Assembly: GCA_001464615.1 (NCBI GenBank)
Contig: LNFI01000006.1
Span: forward strand, 111,056 to 175,055
Direction of reading: 5' to 3'
Length of the DNA stretch: 64,000 bases
Source: Sphingomonadales bacterium Ga0077557
GTDB lineage: Bacteria > Pseudomonadota > Alphaproteobacteria > Sphingomonadales > Sphingomonadaceae
Positions 10,101 to 20,676 of this stretch are shown piece by piece. The notes beneath the pieces were generated by a model, which had not been told where the DNA came from, did not search any database, and saw only the letters and a list, made by a program, of their open reading frames with translations. Position numbers and translations under genes: made by a program. Each line of letters starts with the position of its first letter. The first letter of the stretch is position 1.

Positions 10101-11048
10101 TTATCCTTGTCTACCGCTGGCGATTGCCATGCGCGTAATCGGGAGGGGCGCATCCGCCTGGGTCGCGGTCGTGTCGGTAATCGCGCGCTGAGCCTGCTGG
10201 CCGGGCCTGCGCACCACCAGCCGGGTCGGATCGCGCATGTCGAAGCGCAGCCAGCCTTTGCCGAGCAACGCCCGCGCGCCATCAAGTTCCGCGAATTTGA
10301 CCAGCGCCTTGGCCGGCTCCTCTTCGGGCAACACCAGTGTCTCGCCGGTTTCGAACACCAGGTTCCAGCGCCGGTTGCCCACCCAGGTCGCTGCCTTGAC
10401 CAAAGGTCGAAGCGCGGGTGCCGCGTCCAGCAGCGCGCGGTAAGATGGGGCCTGCCAATTCGCCCCCTCGCCAATCACGCGCGGCAATTCGGGCAGTTCC
10501 TCGGCTGAAATCTGCTGCAGCGGCTCGCCATTGGCGTCGATCAGCGTCAACTGCCCCTTATCCTGCCACACCGCTGCTGGTTCGCGTTCGATGATATGGA
10601 CAACCAGCTTGTCTGGCAGCCGCCGCGAAACCTGCGCATCGGCGACCCAGCCATATTTGAGCAGCTTGGCCCGCACCGCCGCCAGATCGACCAGTGGCAT
10701 CGCCCGCGATTGCTGATCGAGCGCGACGGCATAGACCGCCATCGGGTTCATCCGCTTGACGCCCGTCACCTCGATCCCGCGCACGCGAAAACCGGCGCGG
10801 CCAATCTCTTCAGCAACCGCGACGCCTGCCGCCTGCGGCACGCCGAACAGGGTCGCCACGCCCAGCGCGGATGCGCCAATCACGGTCATGATCGCCACGG
10901 TCGTGATCCGCTGCAGCGTCTGCTGGCTGATCGGCAACAGCGCGATCAGCCGATCGATCGACGATGGTTTGTGGACCTTGGGCGCGCGGCGTTTGGGCTG
11001 CACGGCGCGGCGCTGGGGTGCCGGACCAGGGCGGATGGATTTATTCAC
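10101..11048 (-). CDS. ftsQ: Cell division protein FtsQ
   Basis: Bitopic division protein of 315 residues. A basic, proline-rich cytoplasmic N-terminus precedes one membrane helix (residues of roughly 45-70, TTVAIMTVIGASALGVATLF). A POTRA domain (FRVRGIEVTGVKRMNPMAVY) and the FtsQ domain (DKLVVHIIEREPAAVWQ, LTLIDANGEPL) follow. The start is a GTG at 11048 that overlaps the ddl stop as GTGA. It links the periplasmic FtsB/FtsL complex to the divisome. Confidence 0.93.
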   Translation of the reverse strand: MNKSIRPGPAPQRRAVQPKRRAPKVHKPSSIDRLIALLPISQQTLQRITTVAIMTVIGASALGVATLFGVPQAAGVAVAEEIGRAGFRVRGIEVTGVKRMNPMAVYAVALDQQSRAMPLVDLAAVRAKLLKYGWVADAQVSRRLPDKLVVHIIEREPAAVWQDKGQLTLIDANGEPLQQISAEELPELPRVIGEGANWQAPSYRALLDAAPALRPLVKAATWVGNRRWNLVFETGETLVLPEEEPAKALVKFAELDGARALLGKGWLRFDMRDPTRLVVRRPGQQAQRAITDTTATQADAPLPITRMAIASGRQG

Positions 11049-11965
11049 AACGCTGCCTCCACGATACGCTGGACGAATTGGGCATAGCTCATCCCCCGGT
11101 GGCGCGCCTGTTCGGGTGCCAGGCTCAAGGGCGTCATGCCTGGCTGGGTGTTGACCTCCAGCAGGAATAAACCTTCTGCGCCCTGGCTGTCGTCCCAACG
11201 AAAATCAGATCGCGAACAGCCCTTGCAGCCAAGCAACCGGTGCGCTTCCAGTGCGATTGACATACAGGCGGCGGTGATCTCGTCGGGAATGGCGGCGGGA
11301 TAGACATGCTCGGTCATGCCATCGGTGTATTTGGCGTCGTAATCATAAAAGCCGCTCTTGGGCTTCAGCTCGGTCACGCCCAGCGCCTCTTGCCCCAGCA
11401 CTGCCGTCGTCAGCTCGCGGCCACGGATAAAGGGTTCGGCGAGCAGCTCGTCGAAAACCTGCCACGGCCCCTTGCTGCCCGGCGCGATCGGGTTGCCATA
11501 ATTGCCCTCATCCGTGACGATCGCGACGCCTACGGACGATCCTTCATTGACGGGCTTGAGCACATAAGGCCGCGGCAGCGGATCGCCGGTATAAAGCGTC
11601 TCAGTCTTGACGATCCGCCCGCCCGGCATCGGGATTCCGTGCGGCACCAGCAGCAGCTTGGTAAGTTGCTTGTCGATCGCGATCACGGAGGTGGCGAGGC
11701 CCGAATGGGTGTATTTCAGCCCCATCAGATCGAGCATGCCCTGCACCGATCCATCCTCGCCAGGCGTCCCATGCAGCGCGTTGAAGACGACATCGGGTGC
11801 GGCCTCGGCCAAGCGTGCCGCAACATCACGGCCCATATCGATCCGCGTTACCCGGTGGCCATTCGCTTCCAGCGCTTCGGCGACGTTCGCCCCCGTCACC
11901 AGCGACACTTCGCGCTCAGCGGACCAGCCGCCCATCAGGACGGCGATGTGGAGGGGGACGCTCAT
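11045..11965 (-). CDS. ddl: D-alanine--D-alanine ligase
   Basis: ATP-grasp ligase of 306 residues making D-Ala-D-Ala for MurF. The N-terminal signature LMGGWSAEREVSL, the ALHGTPGEDGS loop, the ATP-grasp segment YVLKPVNEGSSVGV and the metal-binding end LLEVNTQPGMTPLSL are all present. The ATG at 11965 has the ribosome binding site AGGGGAG six bases upstream. That site is one arm of a hairpin belonging to the palindromic element at 11971-12091, which is unusual for an essential gene. Confidence 0.97.
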   Translation of the reverse strand: MSVPLHIAVLMGGWSAEREVSLVTGANVAEALEANGHRVTRIDMGRDVAARLAEAAPDVVFNALHGTPGEDGSVQGMLDLMGLKYTHSGLATSVIAIDKQLTKLLLVPHGIPMPGGRIVKTETLYTGDPLPRPYVLKPVNEGSSVGVAIVTDEGNYGNPIAPGSKGPWQVFDELLAEPFIRGRELTTAVLGQEALGVTELKPKSGFYDYDAKYTDGMTEHVYPAAIPDEITAACMSIALEAHRLLGCKGCSRSDFRWDDSQGAEGLFLLEVNTQPGMTPLSLAPEQARHRGMSYAQFVQRIVEAAL

Positions 11966-11970
11966 GCAAT

Positions 11971-12091
11971 CCTCCCCTGCAAGGGGAGGGGGACCAGCCA
12001 CCGGCCGGTGGAGGGGGCTGGCCGGCAGCACAGCGCCTGAGGAAGCCCCCCTCCGTCACGCTTCGCGTGCCACCTCCCCGTTCCGGGGAGG
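11971..12091. repeat. GC-rich palindromic element between murB and ddl
   Basis: A string of palindromes: a 7-bp hairpin at 11972-11988 (CTCCCCT-GCA-AGGGGAG), a perfect 14-bp palindrome at 11998-12011, a hairpin at 12057-12069 (CACGC-TTC-GCGTG) and a terminal hairpin at 12073-12091 (CCTCCCC/GGGGAGG). The outer arms can also pair with each other. Elements of this look are dispersed in many alphaproteobacterial genomes. It fills nearly the whole murB-ddl gap, and its outer arm is the ddl Shine-Dalgarno sequence. Confidence 0.8.
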
Positions 12092-12107
12092 ATGTAGTGA
12101 AGGGCGG

Positions 12108-13010
12108 TCATACTGCGTTCCCCACCCGCTGGATTTCCCATTCCAACGTTACCCCCGAATGTGCCTTCACCCGTGCAATCACTTCGTCCCCCAACGCCTC
12201 AATATCGGCACTTGTCGCAGCCCCCAGGTTGAGCAGGAAATTGCAGTGCTTTTCGCTGACCTGTGCATCACCGATCCGCAGTCCCCGGCAACCGGCGGCA
12301 TCGATCAGCGCCCAGGCCTTGTGCCCGTCGGGATTCTTAAAGGTCGATCCGCCAGTTTTAGACCGCAGCGGCTGCGATTCCTCGCGCGCAGCGGCGATGC
12401 GGTCCATTTCGGCTTGGATCGCGGCCGGATCGCCGGGCGTGCCAGCGAAGGTCGCGTCAACCACGATCGCGCCCTCAGGCAACATCGAATGGCGATAGCT
12501 ATAGCCCAGCGCCTCGGCAGGCAGCGTCGCGACCTTGCCATCTCGCAGCACGACCGTGCAGGCGATAAGGACGTCCTTGGTCTCGCGCCCATAAGCCCCG
12601 CCGTTCATCCGCACGAACCCGCCGACGGTACCCGGAATGCTGCGCAGAAACTCTAACCCCGCAATCCCTGCATCACGCGCCGTCGAAGAAACAAGAATGC
12701 CCGACGTACCGCCGCCACAAGTCAGCATCGTTTTGTCGCTCTGTGTGCGCGCAAAGCTGAACGCTTTGCCCAGCCGCACCACCACACCGCGCCAGCCGCC
12801 ATCGCGCACGATCAGATTGGATCCCAGCCCCAGCGGCATGACGGGCGTGGCGGGATCAAGGTTGGCGAGAAAATCGCTCAGATCCTGCACGTCCTTCGGC
12901 TCGAACAGCCAATCCGCCGATCCGCCCGACTTGAACCACACAAGCGGTGCCAGTGGTGCTTGTGGAGAAAGCTTGCCGCGCACGGATGGCATATCCACCA
13001 CCGCGATCAC
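12108..13010 (-). CDS. murB: UDP-N-acetylenolpyruvoylglucosamine reductase
   Basis: FAD-dependent reductase of about 300 residues forming UDP-MurNAc. FAD-binding motifs [14 protein letters not shown] and [21 protein letters not shown] are visible. Further on are YSYRHSML and the catalytic-domain segment [17 protein letters not shown]. The C-terminus [11 protein letters not shown] is typical. The start was placed at the GTG overlapping the murC stop (GTGA at 13010-13007), matching the pattern used by ftsQ; an ATG at 12992 is the alternative. Confidence 0.95.
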   Translation of the reverse strand: MIAVVDMPSVRGKLSPQAPLAPLVWFKSGGSADWLFEPKDVQDLSDFLANLDPATPVMPLGLGSNLIVRDGGWRGVVVRLGKAFSFARTQSDKTMLTCGGGTSGILVSSTARDAGIAGLEFLRSIPGTVGGFVRMNGGAYGRETKDVLIACTVVLRDGKVATLPAEALGYSYRHSMLPEGAIVVDATFAGTPGDPAAIQAEMDRIAAAREESQPLRSKTGGSTFKNPDGHKAWALIDAAGCRGLRIGDAQVSEKHCNFLLNLGAATSADIEALGDEVIARVKAHSGVTLEWEIQRVGNAV

Positions 13011-14425
13011 GCCCGCACCGCCACAATCGCATCGGCGAGCCCAGCCGCCCATTTGGTGATGTCGCCCGCGCCCAGACAGATCACCATGTCGCCCGGCTGA
13101 ATCGTCTCCGCCAGCGTCGTCGCGAGCGCCGCTGCATCAGCCACCACCGCCGCCGACCGATGCCCGCGCGTCTTCAGCCCAGTCACCAGCGCCTCGGCAT
13201 CGACGCCCTCGATCGGCGCTTCGCCCGCCGCGTAAACCGGCGACACCAGCACCACATCGGCATCATTAAACGCCTGCTGAAATTCCTCCATCAGATTGCC
13301 AAGCCGCGAATAGCGATGCGGCTGCACCACCGCGATCACGCGGTTGGTCGCGCCTTCGCGTGCCGCCGACAGCACGGCGCGGATTTCGACCGGATGATGG
13401 CCATAATCGTCGATGATGGTAACCGCACCACCCTCCAGCGCCACTTCACCCACCTTGGTGAAGCGCCGTTTGACGCCGTCGAACTTCGCGAAACCCTGCT
13501 GGATTGTCGCATCGTCAATGCCAAGCTCAAGCGCCACGCCGATCGCAGCGAGCGCGTTCTGGACATTGTGGCGGCCCGGCATCGGCATTTCGATCCCTTC
13601 GATCGATCGCTGGCTGCCATCGCGGTGGCGGATGATCGCCTCAAACCGATTGCCACCGGGGATTGGCGTCACGTTCACGCCGCGCACATCAGCCTGCGCC
13701 GAAAAACCATAGGTCACGACGCGCCGGTCGCGGACCCGCGGGATGATCCCCTGCACTTCCGGATGATCGAGGCACAGCAAGGCCGCGCCGTAAAAGGGCA
13801 CATTCTCGACGAATTCGACATAGGCGTCCTTGGCGTTCTCGAAGCTGCCATAATGATCGAGATGCTCGGGATCGATATTGGTGACGACCGCAATCGTGCC
13901 GTCGAGCCGCAGGAAACTGCCGTCGCTCTCATCGGCCTCAACCACCATCCAGTCACTCGCGCCCAATCGCGCGTTGGAGCCATAGCTGTTGATGATCCCG
14001 CCATTGATCACGGTCGGGTCAACGCCGCCGGCATCAAGCAACGCCGCGATCATGCTCGTCGTTGTCGTTTTGCCATGCGTGCCCGCCACCGCGACGGTCG
14101 ATTTCAGCCGCATCAATTCAGCGAGCATTTCCGCGCGACGCACCACCGGGATGCGCCGTTCATAGGCCGCTTCAACCTCTGGATTGTCGCGCTTGATCGC
14201 GGTCGACGTCACGATCACCGCTGCATCGCCAAGATTATCGGCGTGCTGGCCGATATGGACGACAATCCCTTTGCCGCGCAGCCCGGCGATAACATAGCCC
14301 TCGGCGACGTCCGACCCTTGCACCTTATAGCCCAGATTGTGCATCACCTCGGCAATGCCAGACATGCCGATCCCGCCAATGCCGACAAAATGGATCGTGC
14401 CGATATCGGTTGCCACGCCCCTCAT
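13007..14425 (-). CDS. murC: UDP-N-acetylmuramate--L-alanine ligase
   Basis: Mur ligase of 472 residues adding L-Ala to UDP-MurNAc. The N-terminal Rossmann motif [17 protein letters not shown], the P-loop [13 protein letters not shown], the central [14 protein letters not shown] and the C-terminal [10 protein letters not shown] and VQPHRYSRL motifs are all present. It starts at the ATG at 14425, 24 bases after murG, and its stop overlaps murB. Confidence 0.98.
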   Translation of the reverse strand: MRGVATDIGTIHFVGIGGIGMSGIAEVMHNLGYKVQGSDVAEGYVIAGLRGKGIVVHIGQHADNLGDAAVIVTSTAIKRDNPEVEAAYERRIPVVRRAEMLAELMRLKSTVAVAGTHGKTTTTSMIAALLDAGGVDPTVINGGIINSYGSNARLGASDWMVVEADESDGSFLRLDGTIAVVTNIDPEHLDHYGSFENAKDAYVEFVENVPFYGAALLCLDHPEVQGIIPRVRDRRVVTYGFSAQADVRGVNVTPIPGGNRFEAIIRHRDGSQRSIEGIEMPMPGRHNVQNALAAIGVALELGIDDATIQQGFAKFDGVKRRFTKVGEVALEGGAVTIIDDYGHHPVEIRAVLSAAREGATNRVIAVVQPHRYSRLGNLMEEFQQAFNDADVVLVSPVYAAGEAPIEGVDAEALVTGLKTRGHRSAAVVADAAALATTLAETIQPGDMVICLGAGDITKWAAGLADAIVAVRA

Positions 14426-14449
14426 GCGCGCAAGTCCTGGCGCAAATGA

Positions 14450-15610
14450 TCAAGCATAAGCCGCCTTGTCGCCGAATTTGATCGGACGGTTGAGCCCCAC
14501 CATGATGTCGCTCTTGGGCGCATCAAGGCTTTCGACCAGATCGGCCAGATCGCGCGCGGCATCGGGACGACCACAGCTGCGCGCGCGGCCAGCCGCATTT
14601 TGCAGCGCCGCTGGATCAAGCCCCAATTTCTGCATCTGCTTGGCGAGTTCGATCGGCGTGAATTGCCGCTGATCGATCGTCCGCGCGCCCCCTGCCTTGG
14701 TCATTTCGCGGGCATTGGCGGTTTGATGATCATCGGTCGCGCTCGGCAACGGCACCAGGATAGCGGGCCGACCCGCAGTCGTCAGTTCGGCCAATGTCGA
14801 CGCACCAGCGCGCGCGATCACCAGATGCGCCCAGGCAAGCTGTTCAGGCAAATCGGGCAGATATGTCGCCAGTTCGGCGGCAATCGACAGTTCGGCATAT
14901 TTGGCGCGGACCTGATCAATATCCTCAACCCGCGCCTGATGCGTCACCTGCAAGCGACGACGAAAGCTGATCGGCAACAGCGCAAGGCCATCGGGTACCA
15001 CCTGGCTCAAAATACTCGCCCCCTGGCTGCCACCCGTCACCAGCACCCGAAAAATGCCGTCCTCCTCAAGCAGGGGATAGGGCCGGGTGCGCAGCGACAG
15101 CACCGAATCGCGCACCGGATTGCCGACCAGATGGGTCTTGCCGCGCCAGCTATCCTTCAGCCGCTCGACATCGGGATAGGACGTGGCGATCGCCGCAACG
15201 CGTCCACCGACCAGGCGATTGACCCGGCCGAGCACCGCATTTTGTTCATGAACGGCGGTAGGCACGCCCAGCGCAAAAGCACCCAGCAACGCTGGATAGG
15301 CGGGATAGCCGCCAAAGCCGATCACCGCTGCCGGGCGCTGTTTGCGGAACAATCGCTTGGTCATGCTGCGACCGCGCAACATGTTCACCCCCGCCCGCGC
15401 CCAGCCGATCGGTCCCCCTGCCAACCGGCTGGCCGGCAGGATATGTGTTTCGATCCCGTCGAACAGGCCGGGGAATCGCACCCCGCGCTCGTCACTGATC
15501 AGCGCGACCGAATGGCCCCGCCGGATCAGCTCGGCCGCCAGCGCGGCGGCGGGCACCATATGGCCACCGGTGCCACCGGCAGCGAGAACGAAATGGCGTG
15601 CTTTGCTCAT
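14450..15610 (-). CDS. murG: Undecaprenyl-PP-MurNAc-pentapeptide GlcNAc transferase
   Basis: GT28 glycosyltransferase of about 386 residues making lipid II at the inner face of the membrane. The N-terminal G-loop VLAAGGTGGHMVPAAALA, the second G-loop VTGGSQGASILS and the donor-binding stretch VIARAGASTLAELTTAGRPAILVPLPSA are present. It starts at the ATG at 15610, which overlaps the ftsW stop (ATGA). Confidence 0.98.
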   Translation of the reverse strand: MSKARHFVLAAGGTGGHMVPAAALAAELIRRGHSVALISDERGVRFPGLFDGIETHILPASRLAGGPIGWARAGVNMLRGRSMTKRLFRKQRPAAVIGFGGYPAYPALLGAFALGVPTAVHEQNAVLGRVNRLVGGRVAAIATSYPDVERLKDSWRGKTHLVGNPVRDSVLSLRTRPYPLLEEDGIFRVLVTGGSQGASILSQVVPDGLALLPISFRRRLQVTHQARVEDIDQVRAKYAELSIAAELATYLPDLPEQLAWAHLVIARAGASTLAELTTAGRPAILVPLPSATDDHQTANAREMTKAGGARTIDQRQFTPIELAKQMQKLGLDPAALQNAAGRARSCGRPDAARDLADLVESLDAPKSDIMVGLNRPIKFGDKAAYA

Positions 15611-16845
15611 TGGCCGCTCCACCGGACGATATAAGGAGATCGCGTGAGGAATGGATTGCGCCGCGTAAAGGCAAGCAGCAAGCCCATTGCGACCGACAGC
15701 GCAATCATTGACGACCCGCCATAGCTGATAAACGGCAGCGTCATCCCCTTGGACGGCGCAATCCCGGTGTTCACCGCCATGCTGACCAGCGCCTGCGCGC
15801 CAAATTGGGTGGCGAGGCCAGCAGCGGCAAGCATGCGGAACGGGTCAGGCTCGTCGAGCAGTTTCACGAACACGCGCACCACGATCGCCAGAAACAGCAG
15901 GGCGATCACCGCACAGGCGATCAACCCGAATTCCTCGCCGATCACGGAAAAGATATAGTCGGTGTGCGCTTCAGGCAGCCGGAATTTCATCGCCCCGCCC
16001 CCCGGCCCGGTGCCCGTCACGCCACCAGCAGTCAGCGTCGCATAGGCCATGTCGGTTTGGTAATGGTCGATCGCCCCGCCATCGCTGCCGCGTGACAGGA
16101 AAGCGTCGATCCGAATTCGCGCGGTATCATAAAACATATATGCAGCGATAAGACCAACCGGCGCCGCCGCAACCAGGCTGCCCATCACCTTCAACGGCGT
16201 ACCGGCGATCATCAGCAAGGCCAGCCAGATCACGCCAAAAATAATCGTCTGGCCCAGATCGGGCTGCATCATCAACAGCCCGCCGACCAGCGCCGTCATC
16301 GCCGCCGTAATCGGCACCACCGGCAGATCGGCTTCTTTCGCCTTCAGCGACAACAGCCAGGCCATGCTAACGATGAAAAAGGGCTTGAGGAATTCGGATG
16401 GCTGGAATTCGGAAATGCCCAGCCCGATCCAGCGCCGCGCACCATTATGCTCCACGCCGATCAGTGGCACGGCGGCGAGCAGGCAAAGAAAAACCGCCCC
16501 GCCAATCAGCGCCATCCGCCGTGCAATGGGCACGGGCAGCATCGACACGACAAACATCACCGGCAGCGACACGCCCACCCACATCACTTGCCGCCAGAAA
16601 TAATAGAGCGGCTGGATATGCGTCTTGTCGCCCGAATAGCGCAACGCCGAAGCCGGGCTGGCCGCCGCCACCGCCAACAGGCCAATGGCAATCAGCAACA
16701 GCGCCAGCAGCAACAGCACGCGGTCAATATCCCAAAACCACATGCCGATCGGGCTGCGATCCCCGCGCCCGCCGCGCGGCTTGACCCGCGCCCACAGCGC
16801 TTGGCGACGGTCCGCCCGCATCGACTCTGCCGTGATGTCGGTCAT
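15607..16845 (-). CDS. ftsW: Divisome SEDS glycosyltransferase FtsW
   Basis: Polytopic membrane protein of 412 residues with about ten hydrophobic segments. Family hallmarks include the IGLGISEFQPSEFLKP loop, MMQPDLGQTII, the extracellular loop TGTGPGGGAMKFRLPEAHTDYIFSVIGEEFGL and the C-terminal GMTLPFISYGGSSM. It polymerises septal glycan with FtsI. Its start overlaps the murD stop as ATGA. Confidence 0.97.
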   Translation of the reverse strand: MTDITAESMRADRRQALWARVKPRGGRGDRSPIGMWFWDIDRVLLLLALLLIAIGLLAVAAASPASALRYSGDKTHIQPLYYFWRQVMWVGVSLPVMFVVSMLPVPIARRMALIGGAVFLCLLAAVPLIGVEHNGARRWIGLGISEFQPSEFLKPFFIVSMAWLLSLKAKEADLPVVPITAAMTALVGGLLMMQPDLGQTIIFGVIWLALLMIAGTPLKVMGSLVAAAPVGLIAAYMFYDTARIRIDAFLSRGSDGGAIDHYQTDMAYATLTAGGVTGTGPGGGAMKFRLPEAHTDYIFSVIGEEFGLIACAVIALLFLAIVVRVFVKLLDEPDPFRMLAAAGLATQFGAQALVSMAVNTGIAPSKGMTLPFISYGGSSMIALSVAMGLLLAFTRRNPFLTRSPYIVRWSGQ

Positions 16846-18227
16846 GCCAGCGCCTCCACAGCAGCGCGAAAGGCATCGCCGCGCGCCTCGAAATCACGAA
16901 ATTGATCGAATGAAGCGCAGGCCGGCGAAAGCAACACCGTCTCACCCGATTGCGCTTTACTGGCCGCCATCATGACCGCCCGATCCAGCGTCTCGCAATA
17001 TGACACGGGTACAAGCCCGTCCAATAGCTCGTAAAATTGCTGGCCCGCCTCGCCGATTGTGTAGGCCGCACGGATATGCGGAAATCCTGGGCGACAGGCA
17101 TCGAGCGAAGGCGATTTGGCGCGCCCGCCCAAAATCCAGTGAATCCCGTCAAACGCCGACAGCGCAGGGGCCGCACTTTCAGCATTAGTCGCCTTGCTGT
17201 CGTTGACGAAGCGGACGCCGTTCCTGGTCGCGACGGTTTCCATCCGATGCGCAAGGCCAGTGAAGCTCTCCAGCCCCTTGTCGATCGCCGCCTGGGGTAC
17301 GCCCAGCGCCTCGCAGGCATTGATCGCCGCCAGTGCATTTTGGGCATTATGCGGCCCCTGCAGGCTCGGCCAGCGCGATTGGTCCATGCAAAAGCCGGAC
17401 GCGATCTTGGTCAACTGCTCGCCGCGCGCCGACAGGCTACGCGCAATCGCGGCAGAGGGCGCGTCGAAGATCGAAATGATCGCCGCATACGCGGGCGACT
17501 GCATCGCGAACAGCCGTGCCTTGGCGGCGGCATAAGCGTCAAACCCGTCATACCGATCAAGATGATCGGGCGTGATGTTGAGCAGCACCGCGACATCGCA
17601 ATCGAGGGTGAAGGTCAGATCGATCTGATAGCTCGACAGTTCCAGCACATAGACACCGCCTGCTGGCAGCGGCTCCTGCGCGAGTATGGGCAAGCCGATA
17701 TTGCCGCCCATCAGGCTGGGCACGCCTGCGGTCTGCAGGATGTGGTGGATAAGCGCGGTCGTTGTCGACTTGCCGTTGGTGCCGGTGATGCCAACCACCT
17801 TATGCGGCGGCAGCGCAGCGCGCGCCTGCGCGAACAGTTCGATATCGCCGATGATAGGGACACCCGCCGCACGCGCCTTCGCGGCGATCGGGTGGCGGTT
17901 GATCGGCACACCGGGAGAGACGATGAGGCCGTCGAAACCGGTCAGATCGATGGTCTCTGGATCGGCAAAAGTCAAAAGCCCCTCCCCTTCAGGGGAGGGC
18001 TTGGGGTGGGGGCTCTCAACCGGCGCAGCGCTCGGGGACAGCCCCCACCCCCAACCCCTCCCCTGAAGGGGAGGGGCTTGAAGAAGAGCCAAACGCCGCC
18101 CCTCATCGCTATCCCACGCGATCACCTCCGCCCCGCTCGCCACCAGCGCGCGCACCGTCGCCGCGCCCGAGCGCGCTAGCCCCAGCACCGCAAAGCGTTT
18201 GCCGCGCCAGAGGTCGCTAGTGATCAC
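16842..18227 (-). CDS. murD: UDP-N-acetylmuramoylalanine--D-glutamate ligase with palindromic-repeat insertion
   Basis: Mur ligase of 461 residues adding D-Glu. The N-terminal dinucleotide-binding fold [17 protein letters not shown], the P-loop [30 protein letters not shown] and the C-terminal [12 protein letters not shown] are intact. Residues of about 50-83 ([12 protein letters not shown] ... [13 protein letters not shown]) have no counterpart in the usual domain 1 and are encoded exactly by the palindromic element at 17978-18077, inserted without breaking the frame. The gene is coupled to mraY and ftsW by ATGA overlaps, so the product is presumably functional with a surface loop added. Confidence 0.95.
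   Translation of the reverse strand: MITSDLWRGKRFAVLGLARSGAATVRALVASGAEVIAWDSDEGRRLALLQAPPLQGRGWGWGLSPSAAPVESPHPKPSPEGEGLLTFADPETIDLTGFDGLIVSPGVPINRHPIAAKARAAGVPIIGDIELFAQARAALPPHKVVGITGTNGKSTTTALIHHILQTAGVPSLMGGNIGLPILAQEPLPAGGVYVLELSSYQIDLTFTLDCDVAVLLNITPDHLDRYDGFDAYAAAKARLFAMQSPAYAAIISIFDAPSAAIARSLSARGEQLTKIASGFCMDQSRWPSLQGPHNAQNALAAINACEALGVPQAAIDKGLESFTGLAHRMETVATRNGVRFVNDSKATNAESAAPALSAFDGIHWILGGRAKSPSLDACRPGFPHIRAAYTIGEAGQQFYELLDGLVPVSYCETLDRAVMMAASKAQSGETVLLSPACASFDQFRDFEARGDAFRAAVEALA
17978..18077. repeat. Palindromic element inside the murD coding sequence
   Basis: Long imperfect inverted repeat: about 37 bases at 17978-18014 pair with 18040-18077, and each arm itself contains a CCCCTCCCCTTCAGGGGAGG-type hairpin. 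The loop is about 25 bases. It has the same general style (CTCCCC/GGGGAG arms) as the murB-ddl element. All of it is translated as part of MurD. Confidence 0.88.
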
Positions 18228-19294
18228 CGCAATTTCAACGTCGATAGCCCGGCGAGCGCGAGCACGATCGCAATGATCCAGAACCGGATCACCACGGTCG
18301 ATTCCGCCCAGCCAAGCTGTTCGAAATGGTGGTGGATCGGCGCCATGCGAAACACGCGCTTGCCGGTGCGCTTGTAGAAAAACACCTGGATAATCACGCT
18401 AAGCGCCTCGACCACAAACAACCCGCCGATGATGCCGAGCACGATTTCGTGATGCGCGACGACCGAAATCGCGCCGAGCGCGCCGCCCAGCGCAAGACTA
18501 CCGGTATCGCCCATAAACACGGCGGCGGGCGGCGCATTGAACCACAAAAACGCCAGCCCCGCGCCGACCATCGCCCCGCAGAAAATCGCCATGTCGCCCG
18601 CGCGCGCCACATGGGGGATGCCGAGATATTCAGCGAATTTCGCGTTACCGGCCAGATAGGCGATGATCACAAAGGCAACGGCGGCGATAATCACGGGCAT
18701 CGTCGCCAGTCCATCCAGCCCATCGGTAAGGTTCACGGCATTGCCGAACGCAACGATCGTGAAAGCGGCAAAGGCGATGTAGAAATAGCCCAGATCGATC
18801 ACGGACCCGCTATAAAACGGCAAATAGAGGTGCGTGCCATTCTGGCTGGTGATGATCCAGCTTGCCACACCAGCAATCGCGAATTCACCAATCAACCGCA
18901 TCCGTCCCGAAATGCCTGCCGTGCTTGCCTTGCGGACTTTGTCATAGTCATCGAGGAAACCAATCGCACCAAAACCCAGCGTCACGAACAGGCAGGCCCA
19001 GACGAACGGGTTGGTCAAATCCATCCACAACAGGATCGAAATGACCATCGATGTCAGGATCATCAGCCCGCCCATCGTCGGCGTGCCGCGCTTGGCGAGG
19101 TGAGTCTGCGGGCCGTCTTCGCGGATCGGCTGCCCCTTTCCCTGGCGCACCCGCAACCAACCGATGAATTTCGGGCCAATGATCAGTCCGATGATCAACG
19201 CCGTCGCGACAGCCCCGCCACTCCGAAAGCTCAGATAGCGCACCAGATTCAGGATGCCGGGAAAGCCGAGTTGGGCTGCGATGAAATATAGCAT
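18224..19294 (-). CDS. mraY: Phospho-MurNAc-pentapeptide transferase
   Basis: Polytopic membrane enzyme of 356 residues making lipid I. The motifs [36 protein letters not shown] and [14 protein letters not shown] (Mg-binding Asp residues) are present, as is the C-terminal APIHHHFE. About ten membrane segments are visible. The start overlaps the murF stop by one base (TAATG) and the stop overlaps the murD start. Confidence 0.98.
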   Translation of the reverse strand: MLYFIAAQLGFPGILNLVRYLSFRSGGAVATALIIGLIIGPKFIGWLRVRQGKGQPIREDGPQTHLAKRGTPTMGGLMILTSMVISILLWMDLTNPFVWACLFVTLGFGAIGFLDDYDKVRKASTAGISGRMRLIGEFAIAGVASWIITSQNGTHLYLPFYSGSVIDLGYFYIAFAAFTIVAFGNAVNLTDGLDGLATMPVIIAAVAFVIIAYLAGNAKFAEYLGIPHVARAGDMAIFCGAMVGAGLAFLWFNAPPAAVFMGDTGSLALGGALGAISVVAHHEIVLGIIGGLFVVEALSVIIQVFFYKRTGKRVFRMAPIHHHFEQLGWAESTVVIRFWIIAIVLALAGLSTLKLR

Positions 19295-20676
19295 TATGCT
19301 TTATTGCCCCCTAGCGCCGCGACGATCGCCGCCAGCCCAACGCTATTCGATCCCTTGATGAGTACCGCATCACCGCCCGACAGCATCGTTTTCAGATGCG
19401 CCAACGCGGCTGCAGCGTCCGGCACATGGACGAAATCCACCTGCCCCTCAAGCGCGTTTGCGAGTGGCGCCATGTCCGCGCCGACCAAAATTGCGACACT
19501 GACGCCAGCCGCGATCACGGGCTCGGCGAGGCCGGCATGAAAGTCAGCGCTGGCCATCCCCAGTTCGCCCATTTGGCCGAGCAATGCGACCCGTCGACGG
19601 ACGGGTTCCTTGCCAAGACCGGCAAGCGTCGCGCGCATTGATGTCGGATTCGCATTATAGCTTTCGTCGATCACAAGCGCCGTTTCGCCACCACCGACAT
19701 CAACCAGGAAGCGCGCGCCCCGCCCGGCCAGCCCGCCCAAGTCGGCCAGCGCCAGCCCGGCCACGGCGACATCGCCCCCGGCCGCCTCAACCGCCGCCAG
19801 CACCGCCAGCGCGTTAGACACAAGGTGGCTACCGGGCTGACCAACCGTGAAGCTCAATTCGCGCGCCAATAATTGCGCGGTAACAAAGGTGCCGCCGGTT
19901 GGCGTGCGCATCGTTTCCAGCGCCCGCACATCGGCGCCGTCCCTGCTGCCAAACGTCACGATCCGCGCACTTTGTGCCTGCGCCGCCGCGATTAGTCGCG
20001 CGCGGTGGACATTATCGAACGGGATGATCGCCGTGCCGCCGGGCTCAAGCCCCTCGAATATCTCAGCCTTGGCGTCCGCAATCCCCGCCTCGTCCTTGAA
20101 AAATTCGATATGGACCGACGCCACCGTTGTGATGATCGCCACATGCGGGCGCACGAAGCGGGTCAGCGCTGAGAGTTCACCGGCATGGTTCATGCCCATT
20201 TCCAGCACCGCAAATCGGCACTCCGCCGGCATGCGTGCCAGGCTGAGCGGCACGCCAGTGTGGTTGTTATAGCTTTTCACCGAACGATGAACTTGCCCGG
20301 GCACGCCACGGTCGAGCGCGGCGAACAAAGCCTCTTTAGTGCCCGTCTTGCCGACCGATCCGGTCACGCCGATGATCGTCGCCTGGGTCCGCGCCCGCGC
20401 CGCGATGCCGAGCGCCTCAAGCGCCGCCATCGTATCCCTGACCAGCACATGCGGATGCGCGACGGGCGTGCTCACAATCGCCCCGGCGGCACCCCGCGCA
20501 AAGGCCTGATCAAGATAAAGATGCCCGTCGGTCGCTTCGCCCTTCAGCGCGATGAACAGATCGCCGGGGCCCACTTCGCGCGAATCAAAGGTCACGCCAT
20601 CGGCGGCAAAATCGGCCGAAGCCCTGCCCCCAGTCGCTGCGGCAATTGCGGCAGATGTCCAGAGCGGCCCGGTCAC
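19294..20676 (-). CDS. murF: UDP-MurNAc-tripeptide--D-Ala-D-Ala ligase
   Basis: Mur ligase of about 460 residues. Visible are [17 protein letters not shown], the P-loop [41 protein letters not shown] and the C-terminal [13 protein letters not shown]. The P-loop reads [10 protein letters not shown] as in other MurF proteins. I placed the start at the GTG at 20676, overlapping the murE stop (GTGA) and matching the family N-terminus ([14 protein letters not shown]). An ATG at 20685 is the alternative. Confidence 0.96.
   Translation of the reverse strand: MTGPLWTSAAIAAATGGRASADFAADGVTFDSREVGPGDLFIALKGEATDGHLYLDQAFARGAAGAIVSTPVAHPHVLVRDTMAALEALGIAARARTQATIIGVTGSVGKTGTKEALFAALDRGVPGQVHRSVKSYNNHTGVPLSLARMPAECRFAVLEMGMNHAGELSALTRFVRPHVAIITTVASVHIEFFKDEAGIADAKAEIFEGLEPGGTAIIPFDNVHRARLIAAAQAQSARIVTFGSRDGADVRALETMRTPTGGTFVTAQLLARELSFTVGQPGSHLVSNALAVLAAVEAAGGDVAVAGLALADLGGLAGRGARFLVDVGGGETALVIDESYNANPTSMRATLAGLGKEPVRRRVALLGQMGELGMASADFHAGLAEPVIAAGVSVAILVGADMAPLANALEGQVDFVHVPDAAAALAHLKTMLSGGDAVLIKGSNSVGLAAIVAALGGNKA

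Noticed and set aside
12947..14449. Plus-strand frame of 500 codons
   Set aside because: Antisense to murC, which has every Mur ligase motif; His/Arg-rich translation is typical of a reverse-strand shadow.
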